A DNA stretch of 44,049 nt, from positions 1 to 44,049 of the IMG/VR virus record IMGVR_UViG_3300042731_005931; one strand, written 5' to 3'. Origin of the DNA: a virus. This document shows, piece by piece, positions 7,275 to 14,176 of the stretch. A model generated the notes under the pieces. It had not been told where the DNA came from, did no database searches, and worked only from the letters and a program-made list of their open reading frames with translations. Position 1 is the stretch's first letter. Every line of letters begins with the position of its first letter. A program made the position numbers and the translations under genes.

Positions 7275-7571
7275 TTGATTCCAATTACAAACATAGAAAG
7301 AAAATTATTATTGAGGTTTATGATGGTTTCTAGGCAAATGGGAAATGTATCTGGAGATATAATTTATTTACTTCGTAAAATAGATGGCAATTGCGATAAA
7401 TTTGACCAAGTAAAATTGAAAGTAAATTTATCAGATGCAATACAACAATTAAAATTAATTTGTAAAGATTTGAATTTAGATTATACAGAAGTTTCAGACT
7501 TAGGCGAAAAAAGATACCTGGAGCGAAAACGAGAATTTATTGAAGTTGGAAAAGGAGATTTGTTTGTATAA
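7275..7571 (+). CDS. Hypothetical protein (98 aa), TTG start
   Basis: TTG is chosen because GGAGG (7262-7266) lies eight bases upstream; the next in-frame ATG would cut into the first helix. The product is all-helical, ending LICKDLNLDYTEVSDLGEKRYLERKREF, a helix-turn-helix pattern reminiscent of small MazG-like or nucleotide-pyrophosphatase-associated phage proteins. The family is not certain. It overlaps the next gene by one base. Confidence 0.55.
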   Translation: MIPITNIERKLLLRFMMVSRQMGNVSGDIIYLLRKIDGNCDKFDQVKLKVNLSDAIQQLKLICKDLNLDYTEVSDLGEKRYLERKREFIEVGKGDLFV

Positions 7572-7810
7572 TGCATAAAGATAAGCTTCTCGGAAAATAC
7601 GTAATGTATGAAAACAAAGGTGCTAAAGCAAATGGCACACGTTTAGGCAAAGTGGTAAAGATTACAGGCAACACACTCACAATTATAGATGCATATAAAG
7701 AAAGACATAGAATACATTGTAAAACGCAGAGAATATTAGGCGTGCTTAAAAAGAGAAAAATTTCAGGTTTAACACAAGAGCAATATTTGGAGGAAATTGA
7801 ATGGGGATAA
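7571..7810 (+). CDS. Small beta-barrel-like phage protein (79 aa)
   Basis: Not firmly recognised. The central pattern GKVVKITGNTLTIIDAYKERHRI looks like an SH3-like small barrel, followed by a basic turn (KKRK) and an acidic C-terminus. It overlaps the following membrane-protein gene by ten bases. Confidence 0.55.
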   Translation: MHKDKLLGKYVMYENKGAKANGTRLGKVVKITGNTLTIIDAYKERHRIHCKTQRILGVLKKRKISGLTQEQYLEEIEWG

Positions 7811-8073
7811 TTTATTTCATAGCAGATTTACTTGGAGCTAGCGGTATGTTCTTTTTCTTTTTTGCTGAAGTGCTTCAATTACGTAAGATACTACGCAAGC
7901 ATACAGTTAGAAGTATTAGTTACAATACATATAGAAGTAAATTAGCAGCTTTATTATTAACTCTTGCTTGTTTTGGCTTATCTTGTTTATGGCTGTCTTT
8001 TACAGTGCTATTTCTTGAATTGCTTGTAGTGCTGTATATTATGCATCTTATGAAAAAATTTAGAGGGAGGTAA
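7801..8073 (+). CDS. SemiSWEET / PQ-loop-like membrane protein
   Basis: A 90-residue protein with three probable transmembrane helices (about 3-24, 43-62, 64-82), the size and topology of a SemiSWEET monomer. Helix 1 ends in AEVLQLRKILRKHTVRSISY, which matches the PQ-loop segment (PQLxKixxxkSvxxiS) except that LQ replaces PQ. SemiSWEETs dimerise to transport small sugars. A transporter or membrane modulator role is possible. The missing Pro is a point of doubt, and holin-like use cannot be excluded. It sits in a nucleotide/DNA-modification operon. Confidence 0.6.
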   Translation: MGIIYFIADLLGASGMFFFFFAEVLQLRKILRKHTVRSISYNTYRSKLAALLLTLACFGLSCLWLSFTVLFLELLVVLYIMHLMKKFRGR

Positions 8074-8075
8074 GA

Positions 8076-8708
8076 ATGAAAAAAATTATATTAGACTTAT
8101 GTGGTGGAACAGGAGCTTGGTCTAAACCATATGCAGATGCAGGTTATGATGTTCGAGTAATAACTTTGCCAGATTATGATGTGCGTTTATATAAGCCCCC
8201 TAAAAATGTTTATGGGATTCTTGCAGCTCCGCCTTGCACTGAATTTTCTTTTGCTAAAACAAATAGTAAATATCCTAGAAAAATACATGAGGGAATGGAA
8301 ATTGTATATCATTGTTTACGGATTATATGGGAATCTCAATATAATTTACCTACTCCTTTAGCAAAGACTACGACATTAAAATTTTGGGCACTAGAGAATC
8401 CTTTTGGACTTTTAAGAAGGTTTTTAGGCAATCCAATAATGGAATTTAATCCTTATGATTTTGGAGATGCTTATCAAAAACGAACTTGTTTATGGGGATT
8501 TTTTAATTTACCAAAGAAACAACCTGTTAAAAATTATTCAAAAAATTTTATTCATACTATTAGTCCTAGTGGTAAACCATTAAAAAAATTTGATAAGCTA
8601 TTAACGCAGGAAATTCATCCTGAATTTTATGGGCAACTTACGAGACAAGAAAGAAGAGCAATTACGCCACAAGGTTTTGCAAAAGCATTTTATGAGGCGA
8701 ATAAATGA
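8076..8708 (+). CDS. Cytosine-C5 DNA methyltransferase-like protein
   Basis: A 210-residue SAM-dependent enzyme of the Dcm type, shorter than stand-alone C5 methyltransferases (300-400). Motif I is DLCGGTGAWSKPYADAGYDV (residues 7-26), the catalytic Pro-Cys is in AAPPCTEFSF, and motif VI is ALENPFG. A conserved C-terminal TPQGFAKAF corresponds to motif X-like sequence. The target-recognition region is minimal, as in many phage versions. It could methylate viral DNA for protection or act on a nucleotide. It overlaps the next gene by four bases. Confidence 0.8.
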   Translation: MKKIILDLCGGTGAWSKPYADAGYDVRVITLPDYDVRLYKPPKNVYGILAAPPCTEFSFAKTNSKYPRKIHEGMEIVYHCLRIIWESQYNLPTPLAKTTTLKFWALENPFGLLRRFLGNPIMEFNPYDFGDAYQKRTCLWGFFNLPKKQPVKNYSKNFIHTISPSGKPLKKFDKLLTQEIHPEFYGQLTRQERRAITPQGFAKAFYEANK

Positions 8709-9157
8709 AAACATTTTATCTAGCTCATCCATTTAATCAAAGAAAAAAGATTAGAGATTTTGAGCTATATTTAGAGGCAAACTATAATATTAGTTTAGAC
8801 AATCCTTTTTACGATAACACACAAAGAAATGATATGCAGAAATTAGATGCGATGGGAGAAGGCAGTAAAGAGCAAATAGAATACTTTAAAACTAGAGATA
8901 CTACTAATTTAGTAGAGGATGATTTACGCATGATACGAAAGAGTGATGGACTTGTGGCTTTTCTTGGTGAAAAACGAATGATAGGAACTCCTATGGAAAT
9001 TATGTATGCTGCTAGAATTTTACGTATTCCAGTATATGTTATTACTGCTGATTATGCTTACCATCCTTGGATTAAAAAATTCGCTACAAAGATTTTTTGT
9101 AATGCACGCGAATTTGAAAGATGGATATTAAGTGAGTTTGGGGAGAGGATTACATAG
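8705..9157 (+). CDS. Nucleoside 2-deoxyribosyltransferase-like protein
   Basis: A 150-residue protein opening MKTFYLAHPFNQR, as in NDT-like/DUF4406 enzymes where YLA-P binds the nucleoside. Later DGLVAFLGEKRMIGTPMEIMYAARI carries the G-xxE-A block with the likely catalytic Glu. These Rossmann-like enzymes cleave or exchange nucleobases. Alongside PolA, HD, Nmad1-like and C5-methyltransferase genes, it supports a nucleotide-metabolism or base-modification module. Confidence 0.75.
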   Translation: MKTFYLAHPFNQRKKIRDFELYLEANYNISLDNPFYDNTQRNDMQKLDAMGEGSKEQIEYFKTRDTTNLVEDDLRMIRKSDGLVAFLGEKRMIGTPMEIMYAARILRIPVYVITADYAYHPWIKKFATKIFCNAREFERWILSEFGERIT

Positions 9158-9363
9158 ATACACTTATATGGAAAGAACGTGGAAAGTATTACAAAGCGTG
9201 TTATTTTCCAACAAAATTTACTCTATCTGTATTTGAATTAGTTGACTATATAAATAAACAAGATTCATTACATCGTTTATATACTAAATATAATGTATCG
9301 CTTCTTGAATGGAATACATTTATGCGGAGAGTGTTAAAGCGTGGAAAAAAAGTTGAATTGTGA
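9154..9363 (+). CDS. Small protein with apparent ATA start (69 aa)
   Basis: An open frame runs from an upstream stop at 9133 to TGA at 9361-9363, but no ATG, GTG or TTG occurs before the last third. ATA at 9154 overlaps the preceding TAG as ATAG (like the ATGA overlaps common here) and follows GGGAGAGG with five bases of spacing. The product looks protein-like (KYYKACYFPTKFTLSVFELV, then LLEWNTFMRRVLKRGKK). It may use a non-canonical start, or a sequencing variant may hide an ATG. Function unknown. Confidence 0.45.
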   Translation: MDTLIWKERGKYYKACYFPTKFTLSVFELVDYINKQDSLHRLYTKYNVSLLEWNTFMRRVLKRGKKVEL

Positions 9364-9511
9364 TAGATGCGGAAAAGAAATAACTATAGAAGAATGGGTC
9401 AAAAATTCTAAAACACTTTGGACTTTAGGATTGCCTTTAATATTTCATTTTTGTGGTGAATGTATTTATGCTATACAAAAAGAGGAGGGTGTAAATAATG
9501 CCTTATATTAA
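9341..9511 (+). CDS. Small zinc-ribbon protein (56 aa), GTG start
   Basis: GTG start inside the preceding gene. CDRCG near the N-terminus and CGEC near residue 39 make a two-knuckle zinc ribbon separated by about 28 residues. It overlaps the next gene by 14 bases. One of about 20 tiny CxxC proteins in this genome. Confidence 0.65.
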   Translation: MEKKLNCDRCGKEITIEEWVKNSKTLWTLGLPLIFHFCGECIYAIQKEEGVNNALY

Positions 9512-9746
9512 AGATATGCGTCATAGAACAATGTTAGATAGGATAATAGATAATTTGCTCAAGCTTTGGGTAAAACCTGGCTATATAAATTATTTTTTAT
9601 TTAAGCTGGCAAAACGCACTTGCACCAATTATGAACAATATAGAAATTTTATCGGAGAGCTGGAAGCATGTAAAGCAGAAATTTATAGGCGACTTGCTGC
9701 TCCATACGAAGAACAGAAAATACAAGAAAACGGAGATGTGAGATAG
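9498..9746 (+). CDS. DUF6899-family phage protein
   Basis: An 82-residue protein beginning MPYIKDMRHRTMLDRII and ending RRLAAPYEEQKIQENGDVR, with the invariant-looking E-CKAEIYRR-AAPYE-K-NGDV block typical of this widespread small phage family. A GAGGAGGG ribosome site precedes it. The role is unknown. It overlaps the next gene by one base. Confidence 0.8.
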   Translation: MPYIKDMRHRTMLDRIIDNLLKLWVKPGYINYFLFKLAKRTCTNYEQYRNFIGELEACKAEIYRRLAAPYEEQKIQENGDVR

Positions 9747-10027
9747 TGGAAAACAAGAAAATTTTTGCTGTAGCTTGTCCTTCTTTACATGAGTTCATGC
9801 ATTACATGGAATATTTATTAAGAAATCAAAATTGCACAGCAACTACTATAACTGGAGATAGGAGCACAAGAGTTATTGATGATAAAATTTTTATTTGGTT
9901 TAATGGAACAAATATAGAACGATTCTACGGTTTAAAATTATATTCTATCATTAAAATTGGTGAGTGGTATAGAATAAATCATCAAGAATTGAATAAACTC
10001 GAAGTGAGGTTACATGGTAGAACATAA
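9746..10027 (+). CDS. Hypothetical protein (93 aa), GTG start
   Basis: Not recognised. A small alpha/beta protein (KIFAVACPSLHEFMHYMEYL, then strands DKIFIWFNGT). GTG is chosen because it overlaps the upstream stop and has GGAGATG upstream. Its last 14 bases overlap the LicD-like gene. Confidence 0.5.
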   Translation: MENKKIFAVACPSLHEFMHYMEYLLRNQNCTATTITGDRSTRVIDDKIFIWFNGTNIERFYGLKLYSIIKIGEWYRINHQELNKLEVRLHGRT

Positions 10028-10592
10028 ATATATTAAAGCATCCTTACTTGCTTTTAAAAAAGTCATGGAGAAGAATAAAATCCAATTCTGGCTTGAATAC
10101 GGAACACAACTTGGAGCTGTGCGTGAAGGGAGAATTATTCCTTGGGATATAGATGGAGATGTCGGAGTCTGGCTCGCAGATGTGCAACGTATGAAAGATG
10201 CAGAACAAGATTTTTTAGACGCAGGAATACAACTTTCTTATCAACCAAGTCATATTTATGTTAATTTAAAAATTAGTGAAAGAGAATGGCGAATGACGCT
10301 TGATGTATATACTTTTGATATAATTGGTGATTGGTTAGTTAGAATTGAAAATGGAAAAGAAAAAGATGTGCGTTCTCCCATCGTTTATTATATTAAACTT
10401 GAGGATATTCAATTTCTTGATACTTTATTTCCTGTGCCTTGGATGGCGAAAAGTGCATTGGAGTTTGCTTACGGTAAAGAATGGAAAACACCTATTAAAA
10501 AACCTGCGGTGCAGATTATGATAGGTGAGCCTACGCCTGAGCAATTGAATAAGATGGGCAGAACTCATCATAAAAAGATGGAGGATTTATAA
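10014..10592 (+). CDS. LicD-family nucleotidyl/phosphotransferase
   Basis: A 192-residue protein with the LicD signature FWLEYGTQLGAVREGRIIPW followed directly by DIDGDVGVW (about residues 25-52). The GT-LGa and DxDxD elements are the nucleotidyltransferase-fold core of the family. LicD enzymes attach phosphocholine or similar groups to teichoic acids and surface glycans. It is immediately followed (no gap) by a cytidylyltransferase, whose CDP-activated product could be its donor, and a cupin. This points to modification of a host or virion sugar. The acceptor is unknown. Confidence 0.85.
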   Translation: MVEHKYIKASLLAFKKVMEKNKIQFWLEYGTQLGAVREGRIIPWDIDGDVGVWLADVQRMKDAEQDFLDAGIQLSYQPSHIYVNLKISEREWRMTLDVYTFDIIGDWLVRIENGKEKDVRSPIVYYIKLEDIQFLDTLFPVPWMAKSALEFAYGKEWKTPIKKPAVQIMIGEPTPEQLNKMGRTHHKKMEDL

Positions 10593-11018
10593 ATGAAAAG
10601 TGGAGTAATTTTTGGTTGCTGGGATTTATATCACGTAGGACATTTACACGCATTACAAGAAGCAGCGAAACATTGTGATTATTTATATATAGGAGTATTC
10701 TCTGACCGTGTAATCAAAGAGTATAAAGGGCATGCTCCAATAGTTCCACAGAAAGAACGGTTAGAGTTAATGAATAGTATAGATTTGAGTGCTTATAAAT
10801 GCAGAGCACTTTCATTTTTAGTAGATTATAGAGAGCCTATAGTTTGGCGAATTTATGATTACTTATTTGTGAGTGAACAGCTAAGAAATAAAGAGCTAGC
10901 AATGATAGACAAGAATAGTGATGGGCAGGTAATCTATGTTCCATACACGAAGGGCATTTCTACATCACATATTAGAAGCAAAATTTTAGATGGAGGATGC
11001 GTTTGTAAATGCAAATAA
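10593..11018 (+). CDS. Cytidylyltransferase (TagD/RfaE-C type)
   Basis: A 141-residue nucleotidyltransferase with all family marks: GCWDLYHVGHLHALQEA (HxGH at residues 15-18), the GVFSDRVIKEYKG block, a YDYLFVSEQ segment and ISTSHIRSKIL near the end. It would couple CTP to a phosphorylated small molecule (glycerol, ethanolamine, ribitol or a heptose). The ATG follows the LicD stop with a GGAGGA upstream. Together with LicD it forms an activation-transfer pair. Confidence 0.88.
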   Translation: MKSGVIFGCWDLYHVGHLHALQEAAKHCDYLYIGVFSDRVIKEYKGHAPIVPQKERLELMNSIDLSAYKCRALSFLVDYREPIVWRIYDYLFVSEQLRNKELAMIDKNSDGQVIYVPYTKGISTSHIRSKILDGGCVCKCK

Positions 11019-11554
11019 CACATTATGAGCAAACTACTAAGGATTTAGTTTTACTAGAGCATGTTGGTAAGCAGAAAAAAACCATGCTGGCTAAAACTGA
11101 CCTTTCAAACGCAATCATTTTCAAACCTTGGGGCTTTGAGTATATGATTATGAATGAAGGAAAATCATGTGGCTGGATGCTACATATTAATAAATTTCAT
11201 GGCACATCTTTTCATTGTCATATGACAAAGCAAACTGTAGTGCTTGTAGTAAGTGGTATGTTATTACTGACTACTTCACAAAAGAAACAATTGATGATGC
11301 CAGGGGATATGGCATATATTGATAAAAAAACTTTTCATATGATGGGCACACATACTAAAGATACACGGGTTATTGAAATTGAAACTCCATCATATAAACC
11401 TGATGCAGTGCGTATCATTGATTTTTGGGGGCGTAAAGGAGAGCCTTATGAATCGCAATGCAAGGTTGTGCATTTAACTAAAAAATCCTCCATAGATGAA
11501 ATAGAGAAGAGAGGGAAGGGAAAGAGGCATAAACCTTCCCTATCCTCTCGTTAA
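11009..11554 (+). CDS. Cupin-domain protein (mannose-6-P isomerase type II-like)
   Basis: A 181-residue protein with one cupin barrel: PWGFEYMIMN, then FHGTSFHCHMTKQTVVLVVS (metal-binding HxH plus following residues), PGDMAYIDKKTFHMM and RVIEIETPS. This resembles the sugar-phosphate isomerase cupins found with nucleotide-sugar pathways. The tail is basic and its coding end contains the terminator hairpin. It overlaps the cytidylyltransferase by ten bases, so the three genes form one cassette. The substrate is unknown. Confidence 0.8.
   Translation: MQITHYEQTTKDLVLLEHVGKQKKTMLAKTDLSNAIIFKPWGFEYMIMNEGKSCGWMLHINKFHGTSFHCHMTKQTVVLVVSGMLLLTTSQKKQLMMPGDMAYIDKKTFHMMGTHTKDTRVIEIETPSYKPDAVRIIDFWGRKGEPYESQCKVVHLTKKSSIDEIEKRGKGKRHKPSLSSR
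11509..11549. terminator. Hairpin at convergent junction of plus and minus operons
   Basis: GGGAAGG (11513-11519) pairs with CCTTCCC (11534-11540), extended by GAGA (11509-11512) with TCTC (11546-11549). It lies at the end of the cupin gene, exactly where the plus-strand early genes meet the minus-strand late genes, so it may stop transcription from both sides. No strong T-run follows. Confidence 0.5.
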
Positions 11555-11653
11555 TCATAGTTTGTTTATTACAACTCTATAAAGAGAGATTAAAGCTGCA
11601 ATAGCTATTCCTAAAAGAAAACAACTAAATACGATTGCAGCTCCAGTATTCAT
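11555..11653 (-). CDS. Tiny membrane protein (32 aa)
   Basis: This reads MNTGAAIVFSCFLLGIAIAA followed by a basic stretch and stop: one transmembrane helix with a short basic tail. It starts two bases after the stop of the holin-like gene, forming the last gene of the late operon. It could take part in lysis or membrane targeting. Confidence 0.5.
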   Translation of the reverse strand: MNTGAAIVFSCFLLGIAIAALISLYRVVINKL

Positions 11654-11655
11654 GT

Positions 11656-11823
11656 TTATTCCAACTGTTCTTTAGTTATTAATCTAAGCAATAAGTTAAC
11701 TATACCAAGTGCAAGCACTTCATGTTCAGGAGTAATTGTCCAGCCTAATTCTGCACGGATTATAATACTAGCAATAGCTATAATATTTACCCAAAGAGTT
11801 TTACTTTTCCACCAAGATTTCAT
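11656..11823 (-). CDS. Small holin-like membrane protein (55 aa)
   Basis: The ATG at 11823 is chosen for its AAGGTGA ribosome site. The product opens MKSWWKSKTLWVNIIAIASI, has a second hydrophobic segment (EVLALGIVNLLLRLI) and ends KEQLE. The WWKSKT-W-N opening, two hydrophobic helices and charged tail are shared by many small phage membrane proteins placed near lysis genes. A lysis role is inferred, and no endolysin is recognised nearby. Confidence 0.65.
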   Translation of the reverse strand: MKSWWKSKTLWVNIIAIASIIIRAELGWTITPEHEVLALGIVNLLLRLITKEQLE

Positions 11824-11834
11824 ATTTTCACCTT

Positions 11835-12083
11835 TTAGATTAATGCAGCAATAGCCAGAATGGCTATAGTCGCAGTGAAAAACCACATCATCAATCGAGT
11901 CTTTGTTTTCATTACTGCAATATCTGTCCGTAAATCAAGAATCTCTTTTACAATCCAAAGATTCATATCTTTATTCGGAATACGTAAGGAGGAATTGCCA
12001 TTATAAGCTTTATATGCTTTACTGAGTTCTTTGATTTCACTCTTTATTACGTTTGTTAGTTTTTCTATTATTTGCTTTTCCAT
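11835..12083 (-). CDS. Coiled-coil plus C-terminal membrane anchor protein
   Basis: The second ATG is preferred because GGGGAGG sits nine bases upstream of it. The product has a charged helical N-terminal region and a C-terminal transmembrane helix (LMMWFFTATIAILAIAALI), the architecture of XhlA-type lysis accessory proteins. It lies upstream of the holin-like gene. The codons AILA contain one copy of the GCCAGAATGGC palindrome (11854-11864). Confidence 0.6.
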   Translation of the reverse strand: MEKQIIEKLTNVIKSEIKELSKAYKAYNGNSSLRIPNKDMNLWIVKEILDLRTDIAVMKTKTRLMMWFFTATIAILAIAALI

Positions 12084-12252
12084 TCGCATTTACCTCCCCT
12101 TGCTGCTTTTGATTTTCAGCCATAATGGTATTTTGAACTTTGATACGAAAGTTGATTAATTTATAAGCAACTATCGGCTTTAATTTTACTTCTTTATCAA
12201 GCAATATGTCAAGTGCTTGAAGTTCATCTTGTTTTATGTCTATTTTTACCAT
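12037..12252 (-). CDS. Hypothetical protein (71 aa)
   Basis: Not recognised. A helical N-terminus (DELQALDILLDKEVKLKP) is followed by a very hydrophilic Asn/Lys-rich tail (NANGKANNRKTNKRNKE). An AGAGGTAAT ribosome site precedes it. It overlaps the next gene downstream by about 47 bases, in keeping with compact late genes. Confidence 0.55.
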   Translation of the reverse strand: MVKIDIKQDELQALDILLDKEVKLKPIVAYKLINFRIKVQNTIMAENQKQQGEVNANGKANNRKTNKRNKE

Positions 12253-12279
12253 CTTTATTACCTCTTTTTATTTACTTAT

Positions 12280-13275
12280 TTAAGCTATATTTCCAATTAT
12301 AATTGTAGTAGTAGCACCTACGCCATCAGTATAAGCATAAATTAAGTCACCGTCATCTCCAGTTCCAGTTCCATCAGATACCCATATCGCACCATGATTA
12401 TTAGGCGGGGTATAATCAGCATTACGTTTTTCCATTCTTAGAACATCATGTATATCAACTACGCCATTATCAAATTCACCTAATATTAATGGGTCAGAAG
12501 AATTAGAGTTATTAATATATAAACGATTGGCTGTTGCGTTATCGCTGCCTGCATCATAACCAATGTAGACACAACCACTAACTAGAGCATTTTCTCCAGC
12601 GAGTGCTCCAATAGCTACGTTTTGGTCTCCTGTTACATTATCTAAAAGTGCTTGATAACCAATTGCAACATTACTGTTAGCACTTGTAGCGTTTTGTAAT
12701 GTTTGATGACCTATAGCAATATTGTAATCACCACTTAATGCTGCCTTTGATGATTGGTAGCCTATTGCGATATTAGCTTCTCCAGTATTAGATAACAGTG
12801 CTTGAGAGCCAATGCCTATAACATAAGCTTGTGTATTATTTTTGCCTGCTTCTGAGCCAATTGCAATAATATTAGAAGCTATATTATTTAATCCTGCTTG
12901 AAATCCCATTACAAGATTATGTGTAACGCCAACAGCAGTATTTCCAGCAGCAGTATATCCAAGAGCTACATTATAACTTCCTGTAGTTATTGCATTTCCA
13001 GCATTGTAACCAAGGAATGTATTATCTAGTCCGCTAGTTATTGAATCTCCAGCTCCATGACCGATATATGTTTCATCATTATCAATCATTATAGCCCTGT
13101 CACCGTCAAATTCAATATCATTATTTCCACCAAATTTAAAAACTGCTCCAGTGCTAGGACAAGTGCCATAAATTGTAAAATCCGTGCAAGCACTATGTTG
13201 AATATATTGAGTCATATTATTCCATTCTGTAGGAGTAATACAATCACTTGCTGTTTGTATATTATACCATGCCAT
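12280..13275 (-). CDS. Tail fibre with YadA-head-like repeats
   Basis: A 331-residue protein whose centre (about 85-245) has repeated motifs of the type N(V/I)A(I/L)GYxA at 20-26-residue spacing (NVALGYTAAG, NIAIGYQSSK, NIAIGHQTLQ, NVAIGYQALL, NVAIGALAGE). This is the left-handed beta-roll seen in trimeric autotransporter heads and in phage fibres. Acidic Asp-Gly segments near the C-terminus could bind calcium. It lies at the distal end of the tail cluster and is the best candidate for the host-binding fibre. Confidence 0.75.
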   Translation of the reverse strand: MAWYNIQTASDCITPTEWNNMTQYIQHSACTDFTIYGTCPSTGAVFKFGGNNDIEFDGDRAIMIDNDETYIGHGAGDSITSGLDNTFLGYNAGNAITTGSYNVALGYTAAGNTAVGVTHNLVMGFQAGLNNIASNIIAIGSEAGKNNTQAYVIGIGSQALLSNTGEANIAIGYQSSKAALSGDYNIAIGHQTLQNATSANSNVAIGYQALLDNVTGDQNVAIGALAGENALVSGCVYIGYDAGSDNATANRLYINNSNSSDPLILGEFDNGVVDIHDVLRMEKRNADYTPPNNHGAIWVSDGTGTGDDGDLIYAYTDGVGATTTIIIGNIA

Positions 13276-13276
13276 A

Positions 13277-14176
13277 TTAATTACCTCTTACTTTTTCAAG
13301 AGTCATATTCCACGCATAAGCGTTAATAGCACCTTTTATATTATCATAATGAAAGTGCTTGATTATATAGACACCATCCATACAATCACCTAATCCAGAA
13401 ATAGTCACTTCTTCATTATTATTAGACATTTCTGTAATAAATCGCATTTTGTTAGTAAATTTCATATTAAAGCATAATGAGAAATGAGCATCGCTTTCAA
13501 ATGAAATACCGCATAAATCATCTTCACAAGATGCAAATTCTACTCCAGTTAAAACTAAAGGTTGAGAATTAATGCCATCATCATTTACTTCATAATTGCC
13601 AGACCAAAAAGATTTTCGGTCTATATCTTTTACTATTTTGTTATCTTCTCCGCCCCAAATAGGAGCACTTAATAATACTGTATAAGAGTCTCCAGCTATT
13701 GAGAATGTATCACAATCATTACAACTAGAATATGTCACTCTCATTTCAACTTTAGCTATTTTATTTGATGAGGAATGATTTATAGATTGACAATAACATT
13801 GAAAATTTATTATATCGCTCCAAGTCCATTTTATAGGAGCGTTTGTATCATAAGTTATATTAAACCATTCAGACCATGAAGCAGTTGTGCTTGTCCATTG
13901 AGATATATGGTTATCACCATTTCCATTGTCAAATATTGGAATAAGTTGTGTGCGATTATTAGTTCTGTTGCCTGCTCCAGCTTTACCATAAACTCTGAGT
14001 TCAACTGTTTGTATTGCACCTGTAAGAGCAGTAACACAAGTATTAGAGTTAAGAGTCAATATTGAAGCTATGCCTGCTGAAGCAAAATTGGCTAAATTAT
14101 TATCTACCATTCTTTCAGGAAAACCCCAATTTGTATTATCAGTATAACCGTCAAAATAATATGTAGCAACTGCCAT
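13277..14176 (-). CDS. Distal tail / receptor-binding-like protein 1
   Basis: The ATG at 14176 overlaps the preceding stop by one base (TAATG) and is chosen over an upstream in-frame start, giving 299 residues. The beta-rich N-terminal module contains APIKWTWSDIINFQ, a repeat also present in the next gene upstream. The C-terminal domain (RKSFWSGNYEV, LVLTGVEF, then EEVTISGLGDCMDGVYII) is homologous to the C-terminus of 14176-15567, so the two share a tail-associated domain. Cysteines are frequent (CYCQ, CNDC). Confidence 0.65.
   Translation of the reverse strand: MAVATYYFDGYTDNTNWGFPERMVDNNLANFASAGIASILTLNSNTCVTALTGAIQTVELRVYGKAGAGNRTNNRTQLIPIFDNGNGDNHISQWTSTTASWSEWFNITYDTNAPIKWTWSDIINFQCYCQSINHSSSNKIAKVEMRVTYSSCNDCDTFSIAGDSYTVLLSAPIWGGEDNKIVKDIDRKSFWSGNYEVNDDGINSQPLVLTGVEFASCEDDLCGISFESDAHFSLCFNMKFTNKMRFITEMSNNNEEVTISGLGDCMDGVYIIKHFHYDNIKGAINAYAWNMTLEKVRGN

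Noticed and set aside
11555-12252. Search for an endolysin in the presumed lysis cluster
   Set aside because: The products here are small membrane or coiled-coil proteins; no lysozyme, amidase or peptidase motif is visible there or in the tape measure.
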